A stretch of DNA of 64,000 bases, taken from assembly GCA_934234055.1 (NCBI GenBank), contig CAKQGY010000005.1:1-64000 (forward strand), read 5' to 3'. Shown piece after piece: positions 17,575 to 26,065 of this stretch; within the stretch, counting starts at the first letter, position 1; every line of letters starts with the position of its first letter. The translations under genes were made by a program, and so were the position numbers. The notes beneath the pieces were generated by a model that saw nothing but the letters and a program-made list of their open reading frames with translations, was not told the origin of the DNA and searched no databases. This DNA comes from an uncultured Alphaproteobacteria bacterium (GTDB lineage: Bacteria; Pseudomonadota; Alphaproteobacteria; CAAHEQ01; UBA3637).

Positions 17575-18314
17575 TGTCTCAAAAGAAACTGATAACTTGG
17601 GGTGTGGCGTTGACCGTGGTTGCTGCTGTGGCTGTCGGCGTGCGCTATGCTTACTTTTCGGGGCCGTTTGTGTATGCCGGAACTTTGGAAACAACCAAGG
17701 TGATTTTGTCCTCTAAAATCGCGTCGGATATTGTGGATATGCCGGTGGCCGAGGGGGATACCGTTGCCAGGGGGCAGATGCTGGTGGAAATGAGTTGTGA
17801 TGTCTATAAAGTATTGGCCAAACAGATTGATAATGACTATGCACGCGCCGAAGCCTTGGTTGCCAAGGGGCATATGTCGCAAGCTGAGTTTGATGTGCTG
17901 GAACGCAACAAACGCGATAATGATTTAAAGCTGGAATGGTGTCGGGTAACTTCGCCGATTGACGGAATTGTGGTGACCAAGTTCCGCGAAAACGGTGAAG
18001 TTGTGGGTGCCGGGACAACCTTGCTGTCGGTGGCGAATCCGTATGATATTTGGGCGTATTTCTATGTTCCGCATGATGAACTGTATCGCCTGCATATCGG
18101 GGATCAGGTTCAGGGATTTTTGCCTGAAATGGCGAATCACTCCTTTACCGGCACGATTATCAAAATCAATGAAGAGGCCGAGTTCACGCCCAAAAATGTT
18201 CAAACACGCGCCGAGCGGACGCGCCTGGTCTATGGGGTGAAGGTGCGGTTTGATAACCCGGATTTAACCTTGAAATCCGGTATGACGATTGAAAGCGCGC
18301 TGTTCCATGACTAG
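17571..18314 (+). CDS. HlyD-family periplasmic adaptor subunit (YbhG-like)
   Basis: A 247-residue membrane fusion protein that should link the inner-membrane ABC permeases to an outer-membrane channel. An N-terminal membrane anchor (residues ~8-28) is followed by the biotinyl-lipoyl half KIASDIVDMPVAEGDTVARG, a short coiled-coil hairpin, and the matching half RVTSPIDGIVVTKFRENGEV, then a beta-barrel. The hairpin is shorter than in E. coli YbhG (~330 residues). The ATGA overlap with tetR and overlap with the next ATPase indicate translational coupling. Confidence 0.9.
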   Translation: MMSQKKLITWGVALTVVAAVAVGVRYAYFSGPFVYAGTLETTKVILSSKIASDIVDMPVAEGDTVARGQMLVEMSCDVYKVLAKQIDNDYARAEALVAKGHMSQAEFDVLERNKRDNDLKLEWCRVTSPIDGIVVTKFRENGEVVGAGTTLLSVANPYDIWAYFYVPHDELYRLHIGDQVQGFLPEMANHSFTGTIIKINEEAEFTPKNVQTRAERTRLVYGVKVRFDNPDLTLKSGMTIESALFHD

Positions 18315-19050
18315 TGCCGGTATTGACATTTCGCTCTTGAAAAAAGACTTTGGCGGGGTCCGGGCCTTGAAGGGCGTGTCAATGCATTTTGAAACCGGGA
18401 AATTGTATGGTATTATCGGGCCGGCCGGCGCAGGTAAGACGACGCTGTTTCGCCTGATCTTGCAACTGCTGCAACCGACGGCGGGACAAATTACCTATCA
18501 TCTGGACGGACAGACAGTGCGGTTTGAGGCAATGCGATCCCTGATTGCCTATATGCCCCAGACGCAAAGCCTATATGCGGATCTGTCTATTGCCGAGCAT
18601 TTGGACTTTTTCAAGGATCTGTATGGCATAGATGAGCGTTCTTTTCAGCGCAAGCGGGACGAATTGTTGCACTTGACCCGGTTGGAAAAATTTCTGGATC
18701 GGCCGGCGGGAAAATTATCGGGTGGTATGTATAAAAAACTGGGGTTGATGTGTGCACTGTTGCGATCGCCGCGCGTGATGCTGCTGGACGAGCCGACAAA
18801 CGGTGTGGATCCGATTTCGCGGCGCGAGTTCTGGGAGATGCTGAATACCTCGGCCGGACAGGGGATTTTGGTGTTGATGTCCACGGCCTATATGGACGAG
18901 GCCGAGCGCTGCAGTTCGGTGGTTCTGATGGAAGAAGGGCGGGTGCTGGGGAGCGGCGAGCCCAAGGCTCTGCTGGATCAGGCAGGGGTATCTGATTTTG
19001 ATGCGTATTTTTTGAAACGAGGGCAAGGCGATGTCCAAGATAATGGTTGA
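18307..19050 (+). CDS. ABC transporter ATP-binding protein, first half (YbhF-N-like)
   Basis: A 247-residue ATPase with Walker A GPAGAGKTT, Q-loop YMPQTQ, signature LSGGMYKKLGL, Walker B VMLLDEP and D-loop NGVDP. The start at 18307 overlaps the adaptor stop. It resembles the N-terminal half of E. coli YbhF, which fuses two ATPase domains; here the second domain is a separate gene overlapping by 20 bp in another frame. The switch-loop His position reads STAYMDEAER, so Ala replaces the usual His (THYMDEAE in the partner). Confidence 0.92.
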   Translation: MTSAGIDISLLKKDFGGVRALKGVSMHFETGKLYGIIGPAGAGKTTLFRLILQLLQPTAGQITYHLDGQTVRFEAMRSLIAYMPQTQSLYADLSIAEHLDFFKDLYGIDERSFQRKRDELLHLTRLEKFLDRPAGKLSGGMYKKLGLMCALLRSPRVMLLDEPTNGVDPISRREFWEMLNTSAGQGILVLMSTAYMDEAERCSSVVLMEEGRVLGSGEPKALLDQAGVSDFDAYFLKRGQGDVQDNG

Positions 19051-19930
19051 TGTAGCACACCTGAATGTTCAATTCGGTGATTTCTTTGCGGTCAAAGATG
19101 TCTCGTTTACGGTGCCACAGGGCGAAATTTTCGGCTTTTTGGGAGCCAACGGTGCCGGAAAGACCACAACCATTCGGGTGCTGTGCGGGTTGTTGCCGCC
19201 CAGTGCCGGCACGGTGCGTATAGACGGTCTGGAAATGCGGGCCGGGCAAGAGAATAAAATCAAAGCCAAAGTGGGCTATATGTCCCAGCACTTTACGCTC
19301 TATGACGGCCTGTCTATCGCCGAGAACTTTGAGTTTGCGGCGGCGCTACGGCACTTGAACAAAAAAACATATTTGGATCGGCGGCGGGAATTATTGGACT
19401 TTATCGGTTTTCGTGAGAAATTATCGTTGGTGGTGCGGGACTTACCCGGCGGGATCAAGCAGGAAATGGCCTTGTGTGTGGCACTGTTGCACGATCCGCA
19501 AGTTATCTTTTTGGATGAGCCGACGGCCGGGGTGGCCCCGGTGGCTCGCTTTCGGTTTTGGCAGTTGATCAAGCGATTGGCCGCCAAAGGCAAGACTGTT
19601 TTTGTTACGACGCACTATATGGACGAGGCCGAAAACTGTCATCGGATTGCCCTGATGCGTGCGGGGGAGTTGATTGCATTAGATTTGCCCGAAAACCTGA
19701 AACGAACGACATTTCATAAAACGCTGTATAACCTGTCGCCCAAGCATGCCGATACACCTTTGCCGGATAAAAAATTGTTTGACATGTGGGAGCCCTATGG
19801 CCAGCATTATCACGCGATTTTGAAAGAGGAAAGCTCTTTGAAAAACCTGAGGCAGTCCTTTGATATTGAAGAAATAACGCCGTCTTTGGAGGATGTCTTT
19901 ATCCGCCGGGTGGAGGGACAAAACAGATGA
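19031..19930 (+). CDS. ABC transporter ATP-binding protein, second half (YbhF-C-like)
   Basis: A 299-residue ATPase with Walker A GANGAGKTTT, Q-loop YMSQHFTLY, Walker B VIFLDEP and switch His THYMDEAE. The signature is LPGGIKQ instead of LSGGQ, and the D-loop reads AGVAP with Ala in place of the usual Asp. The ~60-residue C-terminal extension is of the type seen in ABC-2 exporters. With the upstream ATPase it probably forms a heterodimer with two unequal ATP sites. It overlaps the following permease by ATGA. Confidence 0.92.
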   Translation: MSKIMVDVAHLNVQFGDFFAVKDVSFTVPQGEIFGFLGANGAGKTTTIRVLCGLLPPSAGTVRIDGLEMRAGQENKIKAKVGYMSQHFTLYDGLSIAENFEFAAALRHLNKKTYLDRRRELLDFIGFREKLSLVVRDLPGGIKQEMALCVALLHDPQVIFLDEPTAGVAPVARFRFWQLIKRLAAKGKTVFVTTHYMDEAENCHRIALMRAGELIALDLPENLKRTTFHKTLYNLSPKHADTPLPDKKLFDMWEPYGQHYHAILKEESSLKNLRQSFDIEEITPSLEDVFIRRVEGQNR

Positions 19931-21048
19931 CATTTTTTTCCTATCGCCGTATGCATGCCGTTTGCCAAAAAGAGTTTAAGCACATCTTTCGGGATCCGTT
20001 CACATTGATGATGGCATTGTTGCTGCCGTTGTTGATTGTGCTGATTTTGGGAAATTCCATAGAGTTTAATGTTCAGTCCATAGATTTGGCCTATGTGGAT
20101 TTCAGCCAGACACAAAGTTCCCGCAAATTGGTGGAGACATTCGGCAGCTCGGGTTATTTTCGGCCCTATCGCGTTGCAACGCCCGATCAGGGAATTCGCG
20201 ATATTGTGTCCGAGCGTGCCAAGATGATGTTGGTTATTCCTCCGACTTTTGAAAAGGAAATTTTGGCCGGGCGGACGGGCACGGTTCAGATTATGATTGA
20301 CGGGGCGGATAACTCGTCGGTGTCGGCGATTATGAATTACCTGAACACCATCAATACAACCGCGATTTATAAGATTTTGGATATTCCGCCGGCTCCAAAA
20401 ACGCCGTTGTCTTTTAAGCAACGCTATTTATTTAACCCCGAATTAAATACAAAATGGTTTGCTATTCCGGGATTGTCGGCGGTGATTATCGCCTTGGTGG
20501 CGATTATGTTGACGGCTTTGACCGTATGCCGCGAGTGGGAGCAAGGCTCTATGGAAATGCTGCTTTCTACCCCCGTCAGTGCGGCCGAAATTATGATTGG
20601 CAAATTGTTGCCTTATGCGTTTTTAAGTTTCATCGGTTTTATCATTGTATTTTTGGCGGCACGCCTGATTTTCGGGGTTCCTTTTGTGGGCAATTATCTG
20701 ATTTTAATTACGGCGACGGCTTTGTTTATTTTGGGATATTTGGCGCTGGGGCTATTTATTTCGGTCACCAGTCGCGAACAGCAGGTTGCCGTTCAATATG
20801 CGGCGATTATCGGTCTGTTGCCGACGGCACTGTTGTCGGGATTTATCTTTCCGATTGAGTATATGCCCCGCGTATATCAGTGGTTTTCAGCTTTGTTCCC
20901 GGCACGGTTTTATGTTGAAATTTCGCGCGATCAGTTCCTGAAAGGCAGCGGGTGGACGGACCTGTGGATTCCGTTTTTGGCGTTGGCGGTGCAGGCCGGG
21001 GTCCTGTTGCTGGGGTGCATTTTCAAGTTTAAGAGGTCTCTGGAATGA
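19927..21048 (+). CDS. ABC-2 type permease (YbhS-like)
   Basis: A 373-residue inner-membrane permease. One N-terminal transmembrane helix (residues ~30-45) precedes a periplasmic domain of ~130 residues; five helices follow after LNTKWFAIPGLSAVI, including the conserved EWEQGSMEMLLSTPVSAAEIM cytoplasmic loop. It should pair with the next permease to form the channel of the exporter. ATGA overlaps on both sides indicate a tightly coupled operon. Confidence 0.92.
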   Translation: MTFFSYRRMHAVCQKEFKHIFRDPFTLMMALLLPLLIVLILGNSIEFNVQSIDLAYVDFSQTQSSRKLVETFGSSGYFRPYRVATPDQGIRDIVSERAKMMLVIPPTFEKEILAGRTGTVQIMIDGADNSSVSAIMNYLNTINTTAIYKILDIPPAPKTPLSFKQRYLFNPELNTKWFAIPGLSAVIIALVAIMLTALTVCREWEQGSMEMLLSTPVSAAEIMIGKLLPYAFLSFIGFIIVFLAARLIFGVPFVGNYLILITATALFILGYLALGLFISVTSREQQVAVQYAAIIGLLPTALLSGFIFPIEYMPRVYQWFSALFPARFYVEISRDQFLKGSGWTDLWIPFLALAVQAGVLLLGCIFKFKRSLE

Positions 21049-22136
21049 ATACACTGTGGGGATTTATCAAAAAAGAATTGACGGCCTTGTTGCGTGATCC
21101 GGTGATGTTGGTGGCGGTGCTGATTATGCCGGTGGTGCAGATGGTAGTGCTCAGCCAGGCGATTACTCTGGAAGCCGAGAATTTGCGTCTGGTAATTGAT
21201 GCCGAACCGGGAGATACGGTCATGGAGCGAATCTATGATCACGCGATCGGGTCGGGTTGGTTCGTTCGAGCTGAGGACAGCACCAAGGACGCCCTGCACG
21301 CCGTCCAAACGGGGGACGCCGATGTGGCAATCGTGGCTCCAAAGGGTGGTTTGACAAAAGCCCTAATGCGTGGGGAAGGCGGGTTGCAGATCTTGATTGA
21401 TTCAACAAATGTCTTAAAAGCACAAAGTATTGATGCCTATTTACAAGGGATCACCATGTTCGTTTTGCAAAACGAGTTTCATCAGATGGCAACACCACCG
21501 ATCCGATTTACGGTGCGTTTAATGTTTAACCCCGAGTTAAATACGCAGTGGTTTTTGGTGCCTGCAATTATGGCAACTTTGGTGTTTATGTCGTTCTTGA
21601 TTCTGATTTCAATTTCTATCACGCAGGAAAAAGAAAACGGCACGATTGAAACGCTGATTTCGGCGCCGATTTCTAAATATGACATTATCTTGGGTAAGAC
21701 TTTGCCGTATATTTTGGTGGCTTTGATCAATATGTTTTTAATCCAAGGCGTCGGTGTTCTGATGTTTGATTTGCCATTTGCAGGGTCGTTTTTGATGTTT
21801 ATGGCCTCGTTCGCCGTATTTTGTATTCCGGCCTGTGCGATAGCGGTGTGGCTGTCCACCTATACCCAGACTCAGCAGCAAGCTATGCTGGGTTTGATGA
21901 TTGTGGCGTTCTTGGCTCTGATGTTGTCAGGTGCCTTGTTCCCAAAAGAAAATATGCCGCTGGTCTTGCAATGGGTGGCGGATATCAATCCTTTAACGCA
22001 TTTTACTTACCTGATACGCAATGTCGTGTTGAAGGGAGCGGATTGGGGCTATTTTGCGGCGCATGCGTGGGTGATGGCGGTAACAGGTGTGATTATCTGG
22101 ATTTTTGCAATTAAACGATTTAAAACAACTTTATAG
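21045..22136 (+). CDS. ABC-2 type permease (YbhR-like)
   Basis: A 363-residue paralogue of the preceding permease with the same topology: one N-terminal helix, a periplasmic domain, then LNTQWFLVPAIMATLVFMSF and further helices. The loop QEKENGTIETLISAPISKYDI is the ABC-2 signature. It is the second half of the heterodimeric export channel and is followed after 9 bp by a TolC-like gene. Confidence 0.92.
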   Translation: MNTLWGFIKKELTALLRDPVMLVAVLIMPVVQMVVLSQAITLEAENLRLVIDAEPGDTVMERIYDHAIGSGWFVRAEDSTKDALHAVQTGDADVAIVAPKGGLTKALMRGEGGLQILIDSTNVLKAQSIDAYLQGITMFVLQNEFHQMATPPIRFTVRLMFNPELNTQWFLVPAIMATLVFMSFLILISISITQEKENGTIETLISAPISKYDIILGKTLPYILVALINMFLIQGVGVLMFDLPFAGSFLMFMASFAVFCIPACAIAVWLSTYTQTQQQAMLGLMIVAFLALMLSGALFPKENMPLVLQWVADINPLTHFTYLIRNVVLKGADWGYFAAHAWVMAVTGVIIWIFAIKRFKTTL

Positions 22137-22145
22137 GAGAAAAAG

Positions 22146-23411
22146 ATGAAAAAATATGTGGCGTTATTGATGATGATGGCTGTGCCGGCTTGGGCAGATA
22201 TTTATACGGCTCTGCGTGAGATTGACGCGTCCAACCCCGAGATTACCGCCGCGCGGTCGATAGTCAAAGCCTCGGGCGCCGATGTGCGCCAATCATGGGC
22301 GGGATGGCAACCCTCGGTCGGTGTGTCGGCGGGGATTGCTCGTGCCAAAACCAAGGCTGATCAAATGGGCATTGATGAGAGTTATACACAAAAGCAACTG
22401 GGCGTATCAGTGGAGCAAAATTTGTTTCAGGGTTTTGCTACCAATGCGCGCATTGATGCTGCTAAGGGGCAATTGCAAGCCGAGCAGGCTTCCCTTTATG
22501 CCACGCGTCAGACCGTGTTTTTAGAGGCGGTTCAGGCTTATCTGAATGTCCTCAATACCCGGGAAGTGTTGGCATTGCGGCGCAATAATGAGAAGGTGTT
22601 GCGTGAATACTATAATCTGTTCTCGCAAAAAGAACAGGTGGGGGTGCTGACGAAAACCGATGTGGCTCAGGCTGAGGCACGCTTGGAGTTGGCGAAATAT
22701 GCCGCCATCGCGGCCAAAGCCGATTATGATAATGCCTTGGAGACTTATCGCCGGATTTATGGGCAGACCGAAAATCAATACACAGATGTGTCTACGGATC
22801 GCCTGAAACCCGTTTTCCCAAAGACGATTCAAGAGGCCGAGCAGCAGGCCTTGGCCAACCACCCCAGCATTTTGGCTGCCGATGCACGATATCGGTCCGC
22901 TGATGCGCAGATTACCGTGGCGCGTCAGACGATTTTACCCTCGGTTGATGTCAAGGCTTCTGCTATGCGCTTTGACGATATTCCGCTGGCCGATCGTGTG
23001 GACGACAGCCGCATTGGTGTCTATTTAACGGTGCCTCTTTATGACAAGGGAACGGCTCTGGCACAAACACAAAAGGCCAAGGCACACGCTTCGGCGGTTA
23101 AAGCGCAAATTACGGGGGCTCAGCGGGCGGTGTTGGAAAAACTCAATCAAGCCTGGAATATTTATCAGGCCCAAACGGCGGCGATTACTTCGGCCCAAAT
23201 CCGGATCAAAGCCAGCCGCTTGGCCTTGGACGGTGTGCGCGACGAGCAAGAACGGGGTCGTCGCACGGTTCTGGACGTCCTGAACGCCGAGCAAGAGGTT
23301 CTGGACGCGCGGGTCAGCCTGACCCAAGCCCACCATCGCCAAACGCAGGCCTTCTTCTCGGTTCTGTCCGGCACCGGCGCCCTGACCCCGCATAACCTGG
23401 GGATTGAGTAA
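22146..23411 (+). CDS. TolC-family outer membrane efflux protein
   Basis: A 421-residue protein with signal peptide MKKYVALLMMMAVPAWA and two OEP repeats rich in long helices (QAYLNVLNTREVLALRRNNE and the matching C-terminal half ending in VLDVLNAEQEVLDARVSLTQ). It should form the trimeric outer-membrane channel of the exporter encoded upstream. E. coli ybhGFSR lacks its own channel gene, so a complete tripartite system in one operon is a useful difference. No clear terminator follows. Confidence 0.93.
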   Translation: MKKYVALLMMMAVPAWADIYTALREIDASNPEITAARSIVKASGADVRQSWAGWQPSVGVSAGIARAKTKADQMGIDESYTQKQLGVSVEQNLFQGFATNARIDAAKGQLQAEQASLYATRQTVFLEAVQAYLNVLNTREVLALRRNNEKVLREYYNLFSQKEQVGVLTKTDVAQAEARLELAKYAAIAAKADYDNALETYRRIYGQTENQYTDVSTDRLKPVFPKTIQEAEQQALANHPSILAADARYRSADAQITVARQTILPSVDVKASAMRFDDIPLADRVDDSRIGVYLTVPLYDKGTALAQTQKAKAHASAVKAQITGAQRAVLEKLNQAWNIYQAQTAAITSAQIRIKASRLALDGVRDEQERGRRTVLDVLNAEQEVLDARVSLTQAHHRQTQAFFSVLSGTGALTPHNLGIE

Positions 23412-23492
23412 TTATTGATATATGTGAAGATACACTTTTCAACTGCAGGATCATTTTTTTGTGATAGGATATTCTTATATATGTGTGATGTA

Positions 23493-23501
23493 GCTGGGCT
23501 A
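23493..23501. repeat. 9-bp copy of the tRNA-Gln 3' end (candidate att-like repeat)
   Basis: GCTGGGCTA at 23493-23501 repeats 25696-25704, the plus-strand image of the tRNA-Gln 3' end. The two copies flank the AT-rich patch, and the match extends to 11 of 12 on the left. Chance occurrence is possible and no integrase is present. Confidence 0.3.
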
Positions 23502-24020
23502 ATCGTTTGATTTTTGACCTGAAAAAATAAAATTTTCTTCGTAAGTATTCATATATTCCTTCGTATACTGTGTTTTTGTGCCATGCATCTTTTTATAAAA
23601 GGCGATACTTGGATTTTTATGTAAAACCCATAAATACATATTTTTGAACCCCAGTTCTTGAATGTAATCAAAAAAATGAGTAAACAATGCCTTGCCGATG
23701 CCTCTTCTTTGATATTTTGGAGATACATAAATGGCATATAATTCCACAGGGATATTCTGAATATTATCTCTGGCTTTTCCACCCCAGACAAAGCCTAATA
23801 TATCTGAATTTTCTGCACGAGCAATAAAAACAATATTTTCTTTATTTTGATTTGTCACAGTATAGTACCAGGCATTTATGTTTTTTTCAGTTACTTTTTT
23901 CCCCTTGACAAAATCCCTTGGGAGCAAATCAATGTAGGTATTTTTCCATGTATTTACATTTAAATAGGCTATTGCTTCAGCATCAGCAGAACTTGGATTT
24001 TCAATGGATATTTTAAACAT
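23499..24020 (-). CDS. GNAT family N-acetyltransferase
   Basis: A 173-residue protein with a canonical acetyl-CoA site: ELYAIYVSPKYQRRGIGKALF (motif A, residues ~95-115), preceded by the strand ADSDILGFVWGG-like AENSDILGFVWGG. The C-terminal FYKKMHGTKT is typical of the fold. The substrate is unknown; small-molecule or protein amine acetylation is expected. It sits in an AT-rich stretch with different codon usage from the efflux operon, suggesting later acquisition. The stop codon lies inside the 9-bp repeat at 23493-23501. Confidence 0.9.
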   Translation of the reverse strand: MFKISIENPSSADAEAIAYLNVNTWKNTYIDLLPRDFVKGKKVTEKNINAWYYTVTNQNKENIVFIARAENSDILGFVWGGKARDNIQNIPVELYAIYVSPKYQRRGIGKALFTHFFDYIQELGFKNMYLWVLHKNPSIAFYKKMHGTKTQYTKEYMNTYEENFIFSGQKSND

Positions 24021-24249
24021 TATTACAATCCTTTCCTTAAGTTATTTAAAATGAAAAAATATATTTGCATTTTCGATATTTTTGTGATATACATAGATAT
24101 GTATTATCATATAATACATCATATTGCAAACTAAATTTTTATCTGGTATATTCCCAAATTGCTTAAAGAACTTGATAAAGTTAAGAATGATATTGACTTA
24201 TGTTGAGTGCTATGATAATATATTACTGTTATATTTTGAAAGGAAAAAT

Positions 24250-24522
24250 ATGAAAAAAACTAATAATAACATTTTAAAATATATTTCATATGCAATTTTA
24301 ATTGAATTAGGGACTGCTTTATTGGCTTTTCTTTGTTTTTCTTCTGCTTATACACAGGCTTATCAGGGAAAAGGTGGAATGATGCAAATGTATGTGGCAT
24401 TTTATGTCATTCCCTTTTTGCCACTTTTATTTCTTGTTAAAAATTTTAAAAGAGTTGAATGGAGAGCAATTAGCTTAATTCTGTCATTTATAAATTTTCT
24501 GATTATTCTGTATTTAAATTAG
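24250..24522 (+). CDS. Small hypothetical membrane protein
   Basis: A 90-residue ORF with ATG 24250 preceded by AAAGGA 6 nt upstream. Three hydrophobic segments (residues ~12-35, ~48-65 and ~72-90) make it a likely three-helix inner-membrane protein; the loop contains AYTQAYQGKGGMMQMYV. An in-frame extension to 24124 is possible but lacks an RBS. It is AT-rich like its neighbours. A weak TTGACT/GATAAT promoter pair lies near 24190-24220. Family not recognised. Confidence 0.6.
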   Translation: MKKTNNNILKYISYAILIELGTALLAFLCFSSAYTQAYQGKGGMMQMYVAFYVIPFLPLLFLVKNFKRVEWRAISLILSFINFLIILYLN

Positions 24523-24531
24523 AGATCTTTT

Positions 24532-24857
24532 TTAGAAATGCTGTGATAGATAATTAATAATCTGATGTATAACTGTAAAAATAACAAAAGAAATTATTGT
24601 GGCAATCCATCTTTTAGATATCTTTTTAAGAAAAGTAGGAACCAATAAAAGAATAAAGATTAAGATTAAAGACACTATCATATTCTGATTACATATAGTT
24701 GCGAAATGGCATACCTCTTTTTTAAGTGTGTAATCATAATCACAAATCCCTTCGGATCAGCATCCTGACTGGCGAGCCATAATAAATACGATTGCATATA
24801 TTAGAATTGCGCGACTAATCAAAAGAAAACAAAATTTTTTATTAGATATTTTTTCAT
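24532..24857 (-). pseudogene. Decayed small membrane protein gene
   Basis: On the minus strand ATG at 24857 has AAAGGG 6 nt upstream but the frame stops after 12 codons. Shifting one base gives a long frame ending at 24532 that is interrupted only by a TGA at 24759-24757. The shifted translation is clearly hydrophobic at both ends (for example RAILIYAIVFIMA and IVSLILIFILLLVP), with a Cys-rich loop between, like a two- or three-helix membrane protein. One frameshift plus one nonsense codon in an otherwise good frame suggests a pseudogene. Confidence 0.5.
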
Positions 24858-25115
24858 TGATTGCCCTTTAAAAAGTCTCTGAAAAATGTGGGTTTTATGT
24901 GGTTTGAGAGATTGTGCTACGCATGGACTGAAAATTAATTAAAACCGAATTGAAAGATAATAATTAAATTCTTCATTTGTCAGGATTAAATATATAAAAG
25001 TGCATATATAAATCGGATAGAGCAATAAACTTGGTAGAAGCCATTGATATATTCTATCCCATAATTTTTCCTTGGATATCCTGTGGGATTTAATTATGCA
25101 TAAATTAACGGATGC
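24858..25115 (-). other. AT-rich gap with a possible gene remnant
   Basis: No complete gene is seen. On the minus strand the frame of the acetyltransferase continues open for 58 codons after its stop (25115-24939), with a hydrophobic stretch (WLLPSLLLYPIYICTFIYLIL) but no start codon or RBS. It may be a remnant of another small membrane protein. The rest is AT-rich without recognisable elements. Confidence 0.35.
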
Positions 25116-25643
25116 TTAATCCGTTGATAATTTGGAATAAATGCGAACGCCCTGATACACGCCGTCCATCAATTCATATTCCCGCATTGTGCCGTCCAAA
25201 CGATAGTTTAATCTTTCGGCGACGGCACAAGACCGCTTATTTGTCTCATTACAAAAGATTTCACAGCGATGACCGCCTTGTTCAAAAAACATTTGTTGTA
25301 GTTCTTTAATCACTTCCGTAATGTATCCGTGGCCGGTATAGTCTTTGTCCAAATAATAACTGATTTCGGCAACTTGTTTAGCATCTCGAACATGAAGACC
25401 TGCATAGCCGATTAATTTTTCCGCCTTGAACAAAAAATAGGTAATGCTTAATTTTTCCCATTTTTCTGCCATTGATTTCAGGTTTTCTTCCGCTTTTGAG
25501 ACAGTTGTGTAACCGCGTGTCCAGGGAATAAATTTAAACTCTTCCTGATTACGCAGAACCAAGTCGGCCACTTGTCCTGCAAATTCCGTGGACGGTTTCT
25601 TTAATATCAGGTTATCCAGTTCCATTTGTGTCGGAAAAATCAT
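25116..25643 (-). CDS. GNAT family N-acetyltransferase (RimJ/RimL-like)
   Basis: A 175-residue protein of the Acetyltransf_3 type. It has the WTRGYTT substrate region, GYAGLHVRDAKQVAEISYYLD, the acetyl-CoA loop YTGHGYITEVIKELQQMFFE, and CNETNKRSCAVAERLNYRLDG, the conserved N..S..vaek.Gf signature. ATG 25643 has AAGGAT about 8 nt upstream; a longer frame upstream would run into tRNA-Gln and is rejected. The substrate may be ribosomal protein N-termini or a small amine. It ends the AT-rich patch, directly after tRNA-Gln. Confidence 0.9.
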   Translation of the reverse strand: MIFPTQMELDNLILKKPSTEFAGQVADLVLRNQEEFKFIPWTRGYTTVSKAEENLKSMAEKWEKLSITYFLFKAEKLIGYAGLHVRDAKQVAEISYYLDKDYTGHGYITEVIKELQQMFFEQGGHRCEIFCNETNKRSCAVAERLNYRLDGTMREYELMDGVYQGVRIYSKLSTD

Positions 25644-25693
25644 TTTTTCTTTATCCTTATTGTATTTAATTTCAACAAGATAATCTGGGTAAG

Positions 25694-25767
25694 TGGCTGG
25701 GCTACCTGGACTCGAACCAAGACTGACGGAATCAGAATCCGCTGTCCTACCATTAGACGATAGCCCA
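25694..25767 (-). tRNA. trnQ: tRNA-Gln (anticodon CTG)
   Basis: A 74-nt cloverleaf on the minus strand: acceptor TGGGCTA/TAGCCCA, D-stem GTCT/GGAC, anticodon stem GCGGA/TCCGT with loop TTCTGAT (anticodon CTG, reading CAG), T-arm CTTGG/CCAGG with loop TTCGAGT, and encoded CCA. Confidence 0.95.
25696..25704. repeat. tRNA-Gln 3' end repeated at 23493 (candidate att-like repeat)
   Basis: Second copy of GCTGGGCTA, inside the tRNA 3' acceptor. tRNA 3' ends are the classic integration targets of site-specific recombinases, so the pair could mark the borders of the AT-rich patch. The match is short. Confidence 0.3.
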
Positions 25768-25781
25768 TTCGGGATAGACCT

Positions 25782-25809
25782 ATTATACACATTTTTTCGT
25801 GAAAATCAA
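25782..25809 (-). promoter_or_regulatory. Promoter of tRNA-Gln
   Basis: On the minus strand TTGATT (25809-25804), 16-nt spacer, TATAAT (25787-25782), about 15 bp before the tRNA 5' end. Confidence 0.75.
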
Positions 25810-26010
25810 GTCTATTTTTTTGTTATAGCCAAAAAAGCGAATCAATCCTGACGGATCCGCCGCCGATTCGGTCTTAAAGTGCATGTCAAGTCCTATTTTA
25901 CATGGTGTTGCACTTGTTTGAATTATTCTCGCTCCACAGAATGGAACAGGCTTTTTTGTCCTATCGTAAGAAATTCATTTTTCCGAAATGCAACATTTTC
26001 TTCCCCCAAC

Positions 26011-26040
26011 AAAAAAGCCCACCGTTTCACACCGGCGGGC
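26011..26040 (-). terminator. Intrinsic terminator of the 26066-26818 gene
   Basis: Read on the minus strand, GCCCGCCG pairs with CGGTGGGC (26040-26033 with 26024-26017, one G-T pair), followed by six T (26016-26011), 25 bp after the stop codon. Confidence 0.9.
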
Positions 26041-26065
26041 CTTTCGTAAATCCAAGCCAAACGAC

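Noticed and set aside
24757..24759. TGA as a selenocysteine codon
   Set aside because: The same frame also needs a frameshift to join its start codon, and no SECIS-like hairpin or sel genes are visible; decay is simpler.
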